Source of the DNA: Tubiluchus corallicola
Taxonomy: Eukaryota > Priapulida > Priapulimorpha > Priapulimorphida > Tubiluchidae
Assembly: GCA_030141605.1 (NCBI GenBank)
Contig: JAQGDQ010000938.1
Span: forward strand, 46,087 to 79,042
DNA: 32,956 nt
Reading direction: 5' to 3'
The notes beneath the pieces were generated by a model. The model did not search any database. It was given only the letters and a program-made list of their open reading frames with translations, and was not told the DNA's origin. Of this stretch, positions 1 to 11,500 are shown one piece after another. Position 1 is the first letter of the stretch; the number at the start of each line of letters is the position of its first letter. The translations under genes and the position numbers were made by a program.

Positions 1-510
1 ATTGGCCTTTATCTTTGCACAAATCAATTGATTATCAGACGGACAAAGAAAGCTTACACAGTCAACTGCTCAGACATATAAAAACAATATATTCAACAGA
101 CGTAGTTAACAAGTTTCCTGAAATTTATTGCTATAAAACATAAAAGGCAATAGAATTACAACACATTAATAAAAATAGCTGACAGCTTGTAAAAATAAAA
201 ATAAGCCCATAAAAATAATTAAATTTAGCATTAAAAATGTTAAAAACAGTAACATATGTAAACACTTTTGGCATAACCTCATTTAAGATCTTATTTATAC
301 AGATACATATTAAAAATATCACAGTGGAAGAATTGAGAGACACCAATGTGATATGGTAAAAATGTAATCACTATAAAAAATTAAATTTGTGTATTGTAAC
401 TATATAACACGTCAATAATCTATTAGTATTATTATAGGATCATATTACAGTATGACTGGCAGCATTGAGCATATGTTCTTATGCATTTAAAAACTTTCAT
501 AGGTTTATGT
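1..510. other. AT-rich 3' flank of the TRPC gene, nothing recognised
   Basis: No coding, RNA or transposon signature was seen. The one clear minus-strand AATAAA that I noticed downstream of the channel stop codon is at 124-129. If used, it would put the 73-bp minisatellite inside the 3' UTR, but this is speculative. Confidence 0.3.
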
Positions 511-2098
511 AGCTTTAGATTCCTGTTAGAAAACATGAACATTGCAAAACATCTCACTGTGGTCAATAATGATTCACCTCAGTAGCTTTAGATTCCTGTT
601 AGAAAACATGAACATTGCAAAACATCTCACTGTGGTCAATAATGATTCACCTCAGTAGCTTTAGATTCCTGTTAGAAAACATGAACATTGCAAAACATCT
701 CACTGTGGTCAATAATGATTCACCTCAGTAGCTTTAGATTCCTGTTAGAAAACATGAACATTGCAAAACATCTCACTGTGGTCAATAATGATTCACCTCA
801 GTAGCTTTAGATTACTGTTAGAAAACATGAACATTGCAAAACATCTCACTGTGGTCAATAATGATTCACCACAGTAGCTTTAGATTCCTGTTAGAAAACA
901 TGAACATTGCAAAACATCTCACTGTGGTCAATAATGATTCACCTCAGTAGCTTTAGATTCCTGTTAGAAAACATGAACATCGCAAAACATCTCACTGTGG
1001 TCAATAATGATTCACCTTAGTAGCTTTAGATTCCTGTTAGAAAACATGAACATCGCAAAACATCTCACTGTGGTCAATAATGATTCACCTTAGTAGCTTT
1101 AGGTTCCTGTTAGAAAACACAAACATCGCAAAACATCTCACTGTGATCAATAATGATTCATCTCAGTAGCTTTAGATGCCTGTTAGAAAACACGAACATC
1201 GCAAAACATCTCACTGTGATCAATAATGATTCACCTCAGTAGCTTTAGATTCCTGTTAGAAAACATGAACATTGCAAAACATCTCACTGTGGTCAATAAT
1301 GATTCACCTCAGTAGCTTTAGATTCCTGTTAGAAAACATGAACATCACAAAACATCTCACTGTGATCAATAATGATTCACCTCGGTAGCTTTAGATTCCT
1401 GTTAAAAAACAGGAACATCGCAAAACATCTCACTGTGGTCAATAATGATTCACCTCACTAGCTTTAGGTTCCTCTTAGGAAACATGAACATCACCAAACA
1501 TCTGGCTGTGGTCAATAATGATTCACCTCAGTGGCTTTAGATTCCTGTTAGAAAACACGAACATCACAAAACATCTCGCTGTGATCAATAATGATTCATC
1601 TCAATAGCTTTAGATGCCTGTCAGAAAACACAAACATCGCAAAACATCTCACTGTGATCAATAATGATTCACCTCAGTAGCTTTAGATGCCTGTTAGAAA
1701 ACGCAAACATCGCAAAACATCTCACTGTGATCAATAATGATTCATCTCAGTAGCTTTAGATTCCTGTTAGAAAACATGAGCATCGCAAAACATCTCACTG
1801 TGATCAATAATGATTCACCTCAGTAGCTTTAGATGCCTGTCAGAAAACACAAACATCGCAAAACATCTCACTGTGATCAATAATGATTCACCTCAGTAGC
1901 TTTAGATGCCTGTCAGAAAACACAAACATCGCAAAACATCTCACTGTGATCAATAATGATTCATCTCAGTAGCTTTAGATGCCTGTCAGAATCTCACTGT
2001 GATCAATAATGATTCACCTCAGTAGCTTTAGATTCCTGTTAGAAAACACGAACATCACAAAACATCTCACTGTGGTCAATAATGATTCATCTCAGTAG
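511..2098. repeat. 73-bp minisatellite, 22 copies
   Basis: The tandem unit starts AGCTTTAGATTCCTGTTAG and ends in GATTCACCTCAGT. Copy starts fall at 511, 584, 657 and so on. The positions give 22 units, allowing for one copy near 1972-2024 that lacks 20 bases. The first units are nearly identical, while units from about 1090 rightwards differ at many positions (TTCC/TGCC, ATGAAC/ACAAAC, GGTC/GATC). The period is not a multiple of three and the unit contains stops, so it is not coding. It begins 224 bp beyond the TRPC stop codon in gene-sense direction. Confidence 0.97.
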
Positions 2099-2321
2099 AA
2101 ATCAAACTTGCTAATTAAAGTTTAGTTCATCACCCACTTTACAATTACAATCAGCAAAAACTTCTTTTTAGAAATTAATTTGGTCGCTCGTACCTCATGA
2201 CTGGCTTTCCACCCATCTTACAAGCTCAGGTTACAATTCCTGGTTTTCAGGTGTTCAGGTTTTAAAACAGGCGTAAAATGTTTTAAAAAGATCTGTTAAT
2301 ATTCTTAGCAATAAGAAGCAG

Positions 2322-2549
2322 TCATAAACTAGAACCACTGGACTGTTGAACATTGACTGAAGGTACCGGTAACACTCTATCTTCAGCAAGCTTCAATAGG
2401 TGAACAGTTTCTGCTACGAATTTCACTCTATCGTTCACATTTTTGATTTCACGAAAGAGAAGGTCCAGTTGTTTCTTGGTGACTGGTTCGGTGTCCGCCT
2501 CTCGCTTCTTCCTCTTAATGTATCGTTGTACTAGTTGACTCATTAGAAC
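2322..2549 (-). CDS. TRPC exon 16: C-terminal coiled coil and stop
   Basis: Codes residues 757-831 and [21 protein letters not shown] matches the TRPC C-terminal LVxRYV helix. It is followed by an amphipathic stretch (about 775-806) with heptad-like spacing of Leu, Ile and Val. The protein ends GSSL, which fits a class I PDZ-ligand pattern (S/T-x-hydrophobic). Compared with longer TRPC tails it stops early. Acceptor TTCACAG|GTT. Confidence 0.93.
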   Translation of the reverse strand, partial: VLMSQLVQRYIKRKKREADTEPVTKKQLDLLFREIKNVNDRVKFVAETVHLLKLAEDRVLPVPSVNVQQSSGSSL

Positions 2550-5500
2550 CTGTGAACCACAAAATAAAGGTCAATAACTACTACGAGTCAACAAGATTAA
2601 TCTTGTTTTGCTTTTGTCCCCCAAAAATTTTGAAAAACAGAAAATTAAAACCATATGCACCGTGCACTTACATGAATGCCGCTTTTTTACATTAATCCAA
2701 AATGAGACAACATCTAGCTTGTGTCATTGAACTAGAAGACAAGTAAGTAAAAGCAAAAAAAACAAAAACAATATTAATAAAGGAATTTAGTAATGTTCCT
2801 CTCGAAATGTCAGTTGTTAAAATAAAAAATGCAAATGACAAGCGGGATCCTGTACACACTAGCAGGACATATTTAACATAGGTAGTGGCAGGACTAGACC
2901 CTAGGTTACTATTAAGAATAATTCTCCAGCATGATCCATCAATGGTATCTTAGCTATTTTGAATGCATATTATCCCTCAATGAAGTGGACAGTCCAAAGC
3001 AGGGGTGTGCAAATTATCTGACTAGCAGGGCCACATTAAACTTTCCCGCAATTTCTGCGGGCCGCATACAGTTTGGTCAAGGAGCCAAGTACAGTAGGAC
3101 CTAATAACGATTTTTTTGCATCTGATTTGCGCACACCATTACTACACTCAAGAAACTATTTTAGAAGTAATTAAAATTTATATTAAAAACTGTATATTTC
3201 TACTTTCAGGACAGATAGTGGTAATTTCATTACAATGCATATTAGTAATGTGTATCACACAGTCTGTGTAGTACAGTGCATATTAATCTGTCTTGACTCG
3301 CCGTTCTTCTCCCATCTTCCTCTTTTTCTTATCCATGATTCTGATCTATAAGAACACTACATCTGATGAAACAACAAAACAGCCACTGATCCAGGCGTGT
3401 AATATTGAGCCTAAGCTGAAACTAAAAGCTGAAACTGAAACCACACTTTTTCAGCTTGCTGGCTACTTACAAATTGGTCTGCCCAGTCGTCTTCTTGGTC
3501 ACAGTAGGTAGATCATTTTGACTTGGTTATTTTATATTTTGTTGTAATTTATTTATTTATAATTTATTTTGTAAAATACCCAAGTCAAAATGTTCTACCT
3601 GCTATGACCAAGAAGACGACTGGACAGATCAACAGGCCCGATAATAGAAGCCTAGAGATTGGCTAATTGGTCTTCCTACCAGCCAATCAGATTGCTTCTC
3701 GCATTTCTTGCACATTTGAGCATTTGAACGGCGGCTCCCTTGATAGTTTGCTGTGTTCTGTGATTACATCGCTTTTTTGTGTTCCAAGTGAACAACGTTA
3801 AATTTCGTCATGTCCGACAGTGACAATGGTCTTGTAAGGGTTAATGCCATCCGATCTAGAGGAAAAAACTACTGCACTATCTTTACGATATTGGCGCGGA
3901 CTTCAGCTGGATCGCATGGCCGTACTTTCATTGCATTGATGCTACACTGATGACTACATGTCCAACCATCCATAGACCAAGCATCTTTCTACACCTGTGA
4001 GCAATGCATAGATCAAGCATCTTTCTACACCTGTAAGCCATCCATAGACCAAGCATCTTTCTACACCTGTGAGCCATCCATAGATCAAGCATCTTTCTAC
4101 ACCTGTGAGCCATCCATAGATCAAGCATCTTTCTACACCTGTGAGCCATCCATAGAACAAACATCTTTCTGCACCTGTAAGCCATCCATAGATCAAGCAT
4201 CTTTCTACACCTGTGAGCCATCCATAGATCAAGCATCTTTCTACACCTGTGAGCCATCCATAGATCAAGCATCTTTCTACACCTGTGAGCCATCCATAGA
4301 TCAAGCATCTTTCTACACCTGTGAGCCATCCATAGATCAAGCATCTTTCTACACCTGTGAGCCATCCATAGATCAAGCATCTTTCTACACCTGTGAGCCA
4401 TCCATAGATCAAGCATCTTTCTACACCTGTGAGCCATCCATAGATCAAGCATCTTTCTACACCTGTGAGCCATCCATAGATCAAGCATCTTTCTACACCT
4501 GTGAGCCATCCATAGATCAAGCATCTTTCTACACCTGTGAGCCATCCATAGATCAAGCATCTTTCTACACCTGTGAGCCATCCATAGATCAAGCATCTTT
4601 CTACACCTGTGAGCCATCCATAGATCAAGCATCTTTCTACACCTGTGAGCCATCCATAGATCAAGCATCTTTCTACACCTGTGAGCCATCCATAGATCAA
4701 GCATCTTTCTACACCTGTGAGCCATCCATAGATCAAGCATCTTTCTACACCTGTGAGCCATCCATAGATCAAGCATCTTTCTACACCTGTGAGCCATCCA
4801 TAGACCAAGCATCTTTCTACACCTGTGAGCCATCCATAGATCAAGCATCTTTCTACACCTGTGAGCCATCCATAGATCAAGCATCTTTCTACACCTGTGA
4901 GCCATCCATAGATCAAGCATCTTTCTACACCTGTGAGCAATGCATAGATCAAGCATCTTTCTACACCTGTGAGCCATCCATAGATCAAGCATCTTTCTAC
5001 ACCTGTGAGCCATCCATAGATCAAGCATCTTTCTACACCTGTGAGCCATCCATAGATCAAGCATCTTTCTACACCTGTGAGCCATCCATAGACCAAGCAT
5101 CTTTCTACACCTGTGAGCCATCCATAGATCAAGCATCTTTCTACACCTGTGAGCCATCCATAGATCAAGCATCTCTCTACACCTGTGAGCCATCCATAGA
5201 TCAAGCATCTTTCTACACCTGTGAGCCATCCATAGATCAAGCATCTTTCTACACCTGTGAGCCATCCATAGATCAAGCATCTTTCTACACCTGTGAGCCA
5301 TCCATAGACCAAGCATCTTTCTACACCTGTGAGCCATCCATAGATCAAGCATCTTTCTACACCTGTGAGCCATCCATAGATCAAGCATCTTTCTACACCT
5401 GTGAGCCATCCATAGATCAAGCATCTTTCTACACCTGTGAGCCATCCATAGATCAAGCATCTTTCTACACCTGTGAGCCATCCATAGATCAAGCATCTTT

Positions 5501-8500
5501 CTACATCTGTGAGCGATCCATAGATCAAGCATCTTTCTACACCTGTGAGCCATCCATAGATCAAGCATCTTTCTACACCTGTGAGCCATCCATAGATCAA
5601 GCATCTTTCTACACCTGTGATTATACATGCCAAGATAAGAAAAATGTACAATTATACCAAGTATTCTACATCTCACATTACCTGGTATGATGCAAGGCTC
5701 TTTTTATCATAACGAACTTTCGATTCTAGATCTTCCTCATCAAAACAGTAACCAAAACAAAACGTATCTTCTATTTTTATATTTGTCAGATCTGCCCAAA
5801 ACTTTGCAAAGGTCTTGGCTACAAAATGTGGCGACGGCACCAAATTAAACGGTGATGGGAGCACACTGCCTTCTTGCATATAATCCATCCACACTTTAGC
5901 TCTGGTGTATTTCCACTCCACATCTGCATTATCCTAAAATTCATGCAACTCTGTAATGTATGCTTAATACAATGTAAGTAAAATATCAGTAGAGAAATTG
6001 CATTTTTTACTGTTCTACTGGATAAATTACAATAAGTCAAATGCAGTTCCAAATAAGGGAAAAATAGAAAGAATAAAAAAGGAAAACAATGAAGGAAATA
6101 AACAATCAGTGGCTGATCAGAACATTTAAATATGATGAAACATTTAAAAAAATATATTATGTCAAAATTAGTAAAACTATATTTAAAATTTGCATTTCTT
6201 GCCAAAGTTGATTTTAAAAAGAAAAAAATGAAAATTGAAAGTTTACATTTTAGAGTTTATTTAACAGGAACTTACATATATATACTTTAATTTTGCTGAT
6301 CTGGTACCAATAAGAAAAAATGAAAACTAACGAATTTTTGCATACATCCCAAGAACTCTCGTTGTGATAATTGGCTATATAAGCAATTAATGTAAGCAGA
6401 TATCTGTTGTAAACAATCAGGAATAAACGTTTTAAATCAAACTTTTGTATTTACTTATATGTAAATGCAACCATTTTCACCACTGATATATTTGAAAATA
6501 TTAAACAATAATTGTAGTGTACAAAATAAAAATAAATTTAAATATTTTGTGATTAAGATCAGAAGTAATTACTTCTTTCACCTACAGCGAACATGAAACA
6601 CTGGCATCAAAGTAATTAGTTGCCCATTAGGGAAACCTGCTTTAATTTTTTGGAATTTTACTCCTTAATAATTATTAGCCTAATTGGGATAAACTGTAAA
6701 AAAGAATTTTTTTCTTTAGTAAGAAGAGTCTTTCAAATAGCACTCTATCAGTAAACTGCAAGCTAATGGGTGCTGGAAATATTTGGAACTCTATACACAA
6801 TAATTCCCAGGTGCATAAATTACTAGTACAGTCATACCTCCATTTTTGAACGTCTCCGTACTCGTACAAATCGGTTTTCGACCAGAAAATTCGAGTTGAA
6901 ATTGTCTCCGTTCTCAACCAGAATTTCGCTACTCGACCAATCACCAAACACGTGATGAATGCATGAGCGGCAAGCTGAGTAGAGCCGAGCATAAACGACC
7001 ACGCCCGAGAGTAGTCACGCACAAGATTTTAATTGTCTAACATCGCTAAGTGTTTTCTATGCTTACTTTTCCTGGATTTTTTTCACGTAAACCCAACACG
7101 TATGGTTTTTTCATGCAGGAATAATTACATATTTCTTTCTAAGTAATTCTATTATGTTTTTTGTTATCAGTTATATCATATCTACTGTTTAGATAAACAT
7201 TTTTACATTATTATATTTCATTTTAGCAATGCTTTACAGTTTATTTGGTGCTTGAGAACGGATTATTTGCTTTTACATTATTTCATATGGGAATAAATGA
7301 TTCGGTTCTCAAACACTTTTTAGGAACGAATTATGGTCGAAAACAGAGGTATGAGTATGACTGTAATAAAGTCACTTACAGATTCGATGAATGTTGTATA
7401 CCAGACCGTTAATTTATGAAACCATAATTAGCTCCGCCAGCACGTCTTAGTGATCAGCAAGTGAAACGCACCACCTACTTTTGTCCTTCTTAATTATAGG
7501 TTTTACATGTCAAAAGTAGACCTGCGTTAACTCAAATGTAGATTTAGGTAATTCAAATGTGTCTTGGTAACTCAAATGTAGACTCAGGTAGTTCAAATGT
7601 GTTAACAATGGTTTTCAAGAAATCTTAAGCATTTTTGGTAAGACAAATGTAGACACATGTCAAGTCAAATGTGACAATGGTATCTCAAATGTGGATAGGT
7701 GGTAAAGTTTAAGGATGTTAAATTTAATCTTCTTTAATTTCAACTTAATCATTACTCTTAAGTTAAAATAACAACATTATAGGTTCACTAATATTCTGTA
7801 AACTTTACATACCATTGGAACTGTTAGAGAAAACAATACATTTTTAAAATAAACAGTGTTTCTTGAGAGAAACTAATTCATTAATGCAGTGCTAATGAAT
7901 TACTTAAAAAACTAATTAGTGATTCTGTTCATTGGGAAGGGATAAACAACACATTTTTCAAAGTTATGAAAGAGGTGATGACTATCTTTGGTTTATTTTT
8001 TTGTAATTTGCACTTAATTGTGTTAATTACCAATTTATTCAAAGTAATGCATCTACATTTGACGTGTAAAACCTATATTACTCAGCAAACAGTTCACTGA
8101 ACAAAGGCTAGGTAATTAAACATGAATGCAAATGCTGAAAAGAAATTGTTTACATTCTGTCTGCGAATATTTGTTGTTTTTTTAATCCACAAAATTAGTT
8201 TTGTATAAAAGTGGTGAACATTATGTTAGACAATGTGTAACTCCCAGCCCATGTAATTCACACGAAATGGTGCATAGCAAATCCATCAGTTCACAAATAA
8301 CAATGCTTTGAAGCTCAATTTGCAAAAATTTAGTTCATGTTTCTTCTGATTAACAGCATTCATCGATACAGCTTTATTTAGTAAATGTTTCAAAATAACG
8401 CTATAGTATTCGCTAATCTTCCTCCATGAGCAAATTCGGATGATGAAAGATCATAAAAAATTAACTACAAATGTAGCAATTAACTGTGAATAAGCAGTAA

Positions 8501-11500
8501 CAGACACTCACCTTTGGTACGACGTAATCAGTCACAGAAAATGATTTTCAAAAGAAAAACATATGAGCTTGAAACTACATACCTGCACTTTTTGAAATGT
8601 ATTAGCCATCATGGCAATGAGCATGTTAAGAAAAACTATGATCACAACTGCATGGTAAAGACCAAATAATATGTACCCAACACCTAAAAACACCATTATC
8701 ACTAAAATACAAATAATGATGGTTATTACAAAATGTTTACATTCAATTTGTTTTGAAACTTGTTTTGTTTTTATGTTGTTCACGTTGATTCATGTTACCA
8801 TATTTTCTTAATGGTCAGTCAGTAGTAACAAACTTCATTGCACCCTCAAAGTGGAACAAAATAGGAAGACAATTTCAGATTCAAATTTGCAGCCTTTATA
8901 GTCTATGAAGATAAAAAACATTGTTGCACCGTGCAAGCCACATGGCACTCAAGCCAAAAACCAACTTTTCAGAACTTAGTTTTCAAAAACAGATGTAACT
9001 TGGACTGCTGGGACTATAAAGTATACAGAGAAAAAACTTTCATGCAAGTTTTCTACAAAGTTACTGTTATGGGCAAATTACCCAATCACCTATATAATTC
9101 GTTTTTTATTTTTCCCGCATGAGGGAGCCAAAAACTAAAGGGGACAAGTGGGCAATTGCTGGCAGACTCAACTGGTTGTTGCAGAGACTTACTTGTAATG
9201 CGGATAATGCAATTTTTATATGAGAAATTTAATGTCATGCTTCATAAACCAGAAACAGTGTGCTCTCTCTAGCCGAATGAAGTAAGTGATTTTTGTAAAT
9301 CTAAGTTTATTAATTAGATAGCAATTTTCTGTGTAATTTTTTTGTTCAAATTTCTGTAGTTTTGTTCAAATTACATTACTGCAAATTTACGTATTCTTCT
9401 GTTTTTCTCCCTCTTTAGAAAATAAAGACTGCAGAAACACCTTGTGCAAAGAACTTTCGTGTTTTGCTGTGTTAACAGTTACCTTGCGTAACGCTGTGAT
9501 GGTTAATAATAGGCACCGTATCATTGCCAAGATTCTCAATGATGACATCAGCAGATTCTACTGGAGAAAGTGCAAAAATTGACCAATACAATGTCTTGAA
9601 AGTGGAAGAAAACCTACAGAAAGTGAAAACTGATATCAACAGCTAGTTAAACATGTAGACAAGCGATGCATAGGGTATATGAAAGCAGAAGAGTTAATAA
9701 ATTGAAATGAAAAATTTGAATTTAATAGCTACTAACAATAATAATGAGAACAGAACTTTTTAAGCTTATATTGCATCAAAATGGTTTTGCATTTTAAAGT
9801 GACAATGTATAAATATGCCTAATTTCTTCACTTCATGTTAATAATACACTGATCTAATAAACAGACTTGTTTGATGATTTTAACTCTCCTGCTCTGATGT
9901 AATGATATTCAGCAATACGTAATTAGCACGATTTAGACAATTTAGCGCGATATAAAATAATTACCCATTCTACTGTGATTATCATATCATGACTGTGAGT
10001 GTGTTAGTTTAGTGAATGACTCAATTAGGCAATGCGCTTCTGTTTTCACGAAAACCTAGCAAGTCGATTTCTGGGCAAAATTAAGTTTCAGGTACCAGGG
10101 CATTCTTAGTACCATACTGCATCTTACCACCTAGTGATTTGATAACCAAAGTTTATTAAATGACTAAGTGACAAGGTAAAATACCTAGTAAGTCCACGGG
10201 ATGATGCGAAAGCAGGGTAAACAGAGAGGCAGGCTATTCAACAGTTCACAGATATTGCAGTGCACACATGATCAAAGAAACAAAAAACAGGGATTTTGCT
10301 TTTCCTTTTATATAAAAGTAGAAAAAAATTTGGTAATTTTGTTTTTGGTACACCGGCTTTGTTATTATAATTTTATTATGCGATATGCTACTTTGTTGTT
10401 TCCTGAATTTTAGTACATGTGCAGGGTTGATTGACTGACAAAATCTCCCTTGCTTGAAAGCAACACAGAAAGTTAGTAAGTCCAGCCCGGTTTTAGAAAA
10501 CAAGCAGCAAGCACGGATTGCACATTTTCAGTTTCACTATGTAGCGCAGCCCAAATAATTCATTTAATTAAAAATTACTTCAAATATATTTTTTTCCTTC
10601 GGATAACATAAAAGCATTTTTTAATGAGTATTTCTTCCAAATTTTACAGTAACATATTAAACCATTACTTCTTGATGAAGGAAAACAATCTTTCCTGCTT
10701 TTCTTAAAGCTAGTCAAACTGGACTTAGTAGGTATTTATAGAAAACGGGAAAGCATTCTTGTCCTAACAAATATGTGTTTTTTCATCAAACTTCCCTCCT
10801 GTATAGCTGGGCAACAAGCACAACCAAGTACACCAGTTTAACCAAATCACTGATATTTTTAATCTAATTAAACGCATATAAATATGTAGTTAGAGAAAAG
10901 GAATTTCAGCCTGACAGGTTCTACCAAACCAATAAAAATATTTATTTCACTATCTTCTCTATAAGAAAGATGAAAAAACTTTATTTGCTAAGTTACCATC
11001 AATTAATACCATGAAATTGTCACACTAGCTTAAAGTACAAAAACCAAACTGAAAGCGTATTTTTATTTACAAAAAACTGCACACCATTACTTACGACGTG
11101 AAAGAGCCGAGCTGATATCGTCTCCCTTCTCCTTCAATCCTCGACATTCCAGCGTAGTAACTGTACAAACGGTTCAAACCGGTTGCGAAGGAGGTAACAA
11201 CAAGCATGAACAAGCAGAGAAAAATGACTATGTCCTTCGTCATACCAGCCAGTGAAATCTAGGAGCAAAGCATAATGGGGTATGCAATATATGAAGCCAA
11301 GCTACAAGTGGGTATCCTATATCACCACTTACATATGATGGTGTTACATATGGCAAGAAAAGTTTCTCCTATTATGGAGCCACATTGTGGAATGAATTAC
11401 CAAACTGTCTCCGAATGGCCGAAAATCTTGGGGAATTTAAATGTCTAATTAACTCATGGACTGGTGTATCATGTAAATGTGCCATTTGTAAATTCAGCGA

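Larger units (their letters stand above)
2550..5681 (-). other. TRPC intron 15 (largest intron)
   Basis: This is the longest intron of the gene. Besides ordinary AT-rich sequence it holds a hAT-like fragment (about 3003-3135), a foldback hairpin (3476-3630), a CCAAT-containing stretch with a short plus-strand frame (3640-3950) and the 36-bp minisatellite (3965-5620). Confidence 0.85.
5934..8582 (-). other. TRPC intron 14
   Basis: The second longest intron. It contains two terminal-inverted-repeat elements (6829-7363 and 7496-8076). The rest (5934-6828 and 8077-8582) is AT-rich with nothing recognised. Confidence 0.85.

Noticed and set aside
511-2098. CRISPR-like array, because of regular repeats
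   Set aside because: Units are directly adjoining with no unique spacers, and the context is an animal nuclear gene.
3293-3511. Plus-strand 72-codon frame with a hydrophobic start
   Set aside because: It runs into the foldback arm and ends there. No family was recognised and it lies antisense in an intron.
3928-5676. Two long minus-strand open frames (582 and 565 codons) of repeated [12 protein letters not shown] / [12 protein letters not shown]
   Set aside because: They exist only because the minisatellite period of 36 is divisible by three. Two overlapping frames are open at once, and the region is intronic in the TRPC gene.
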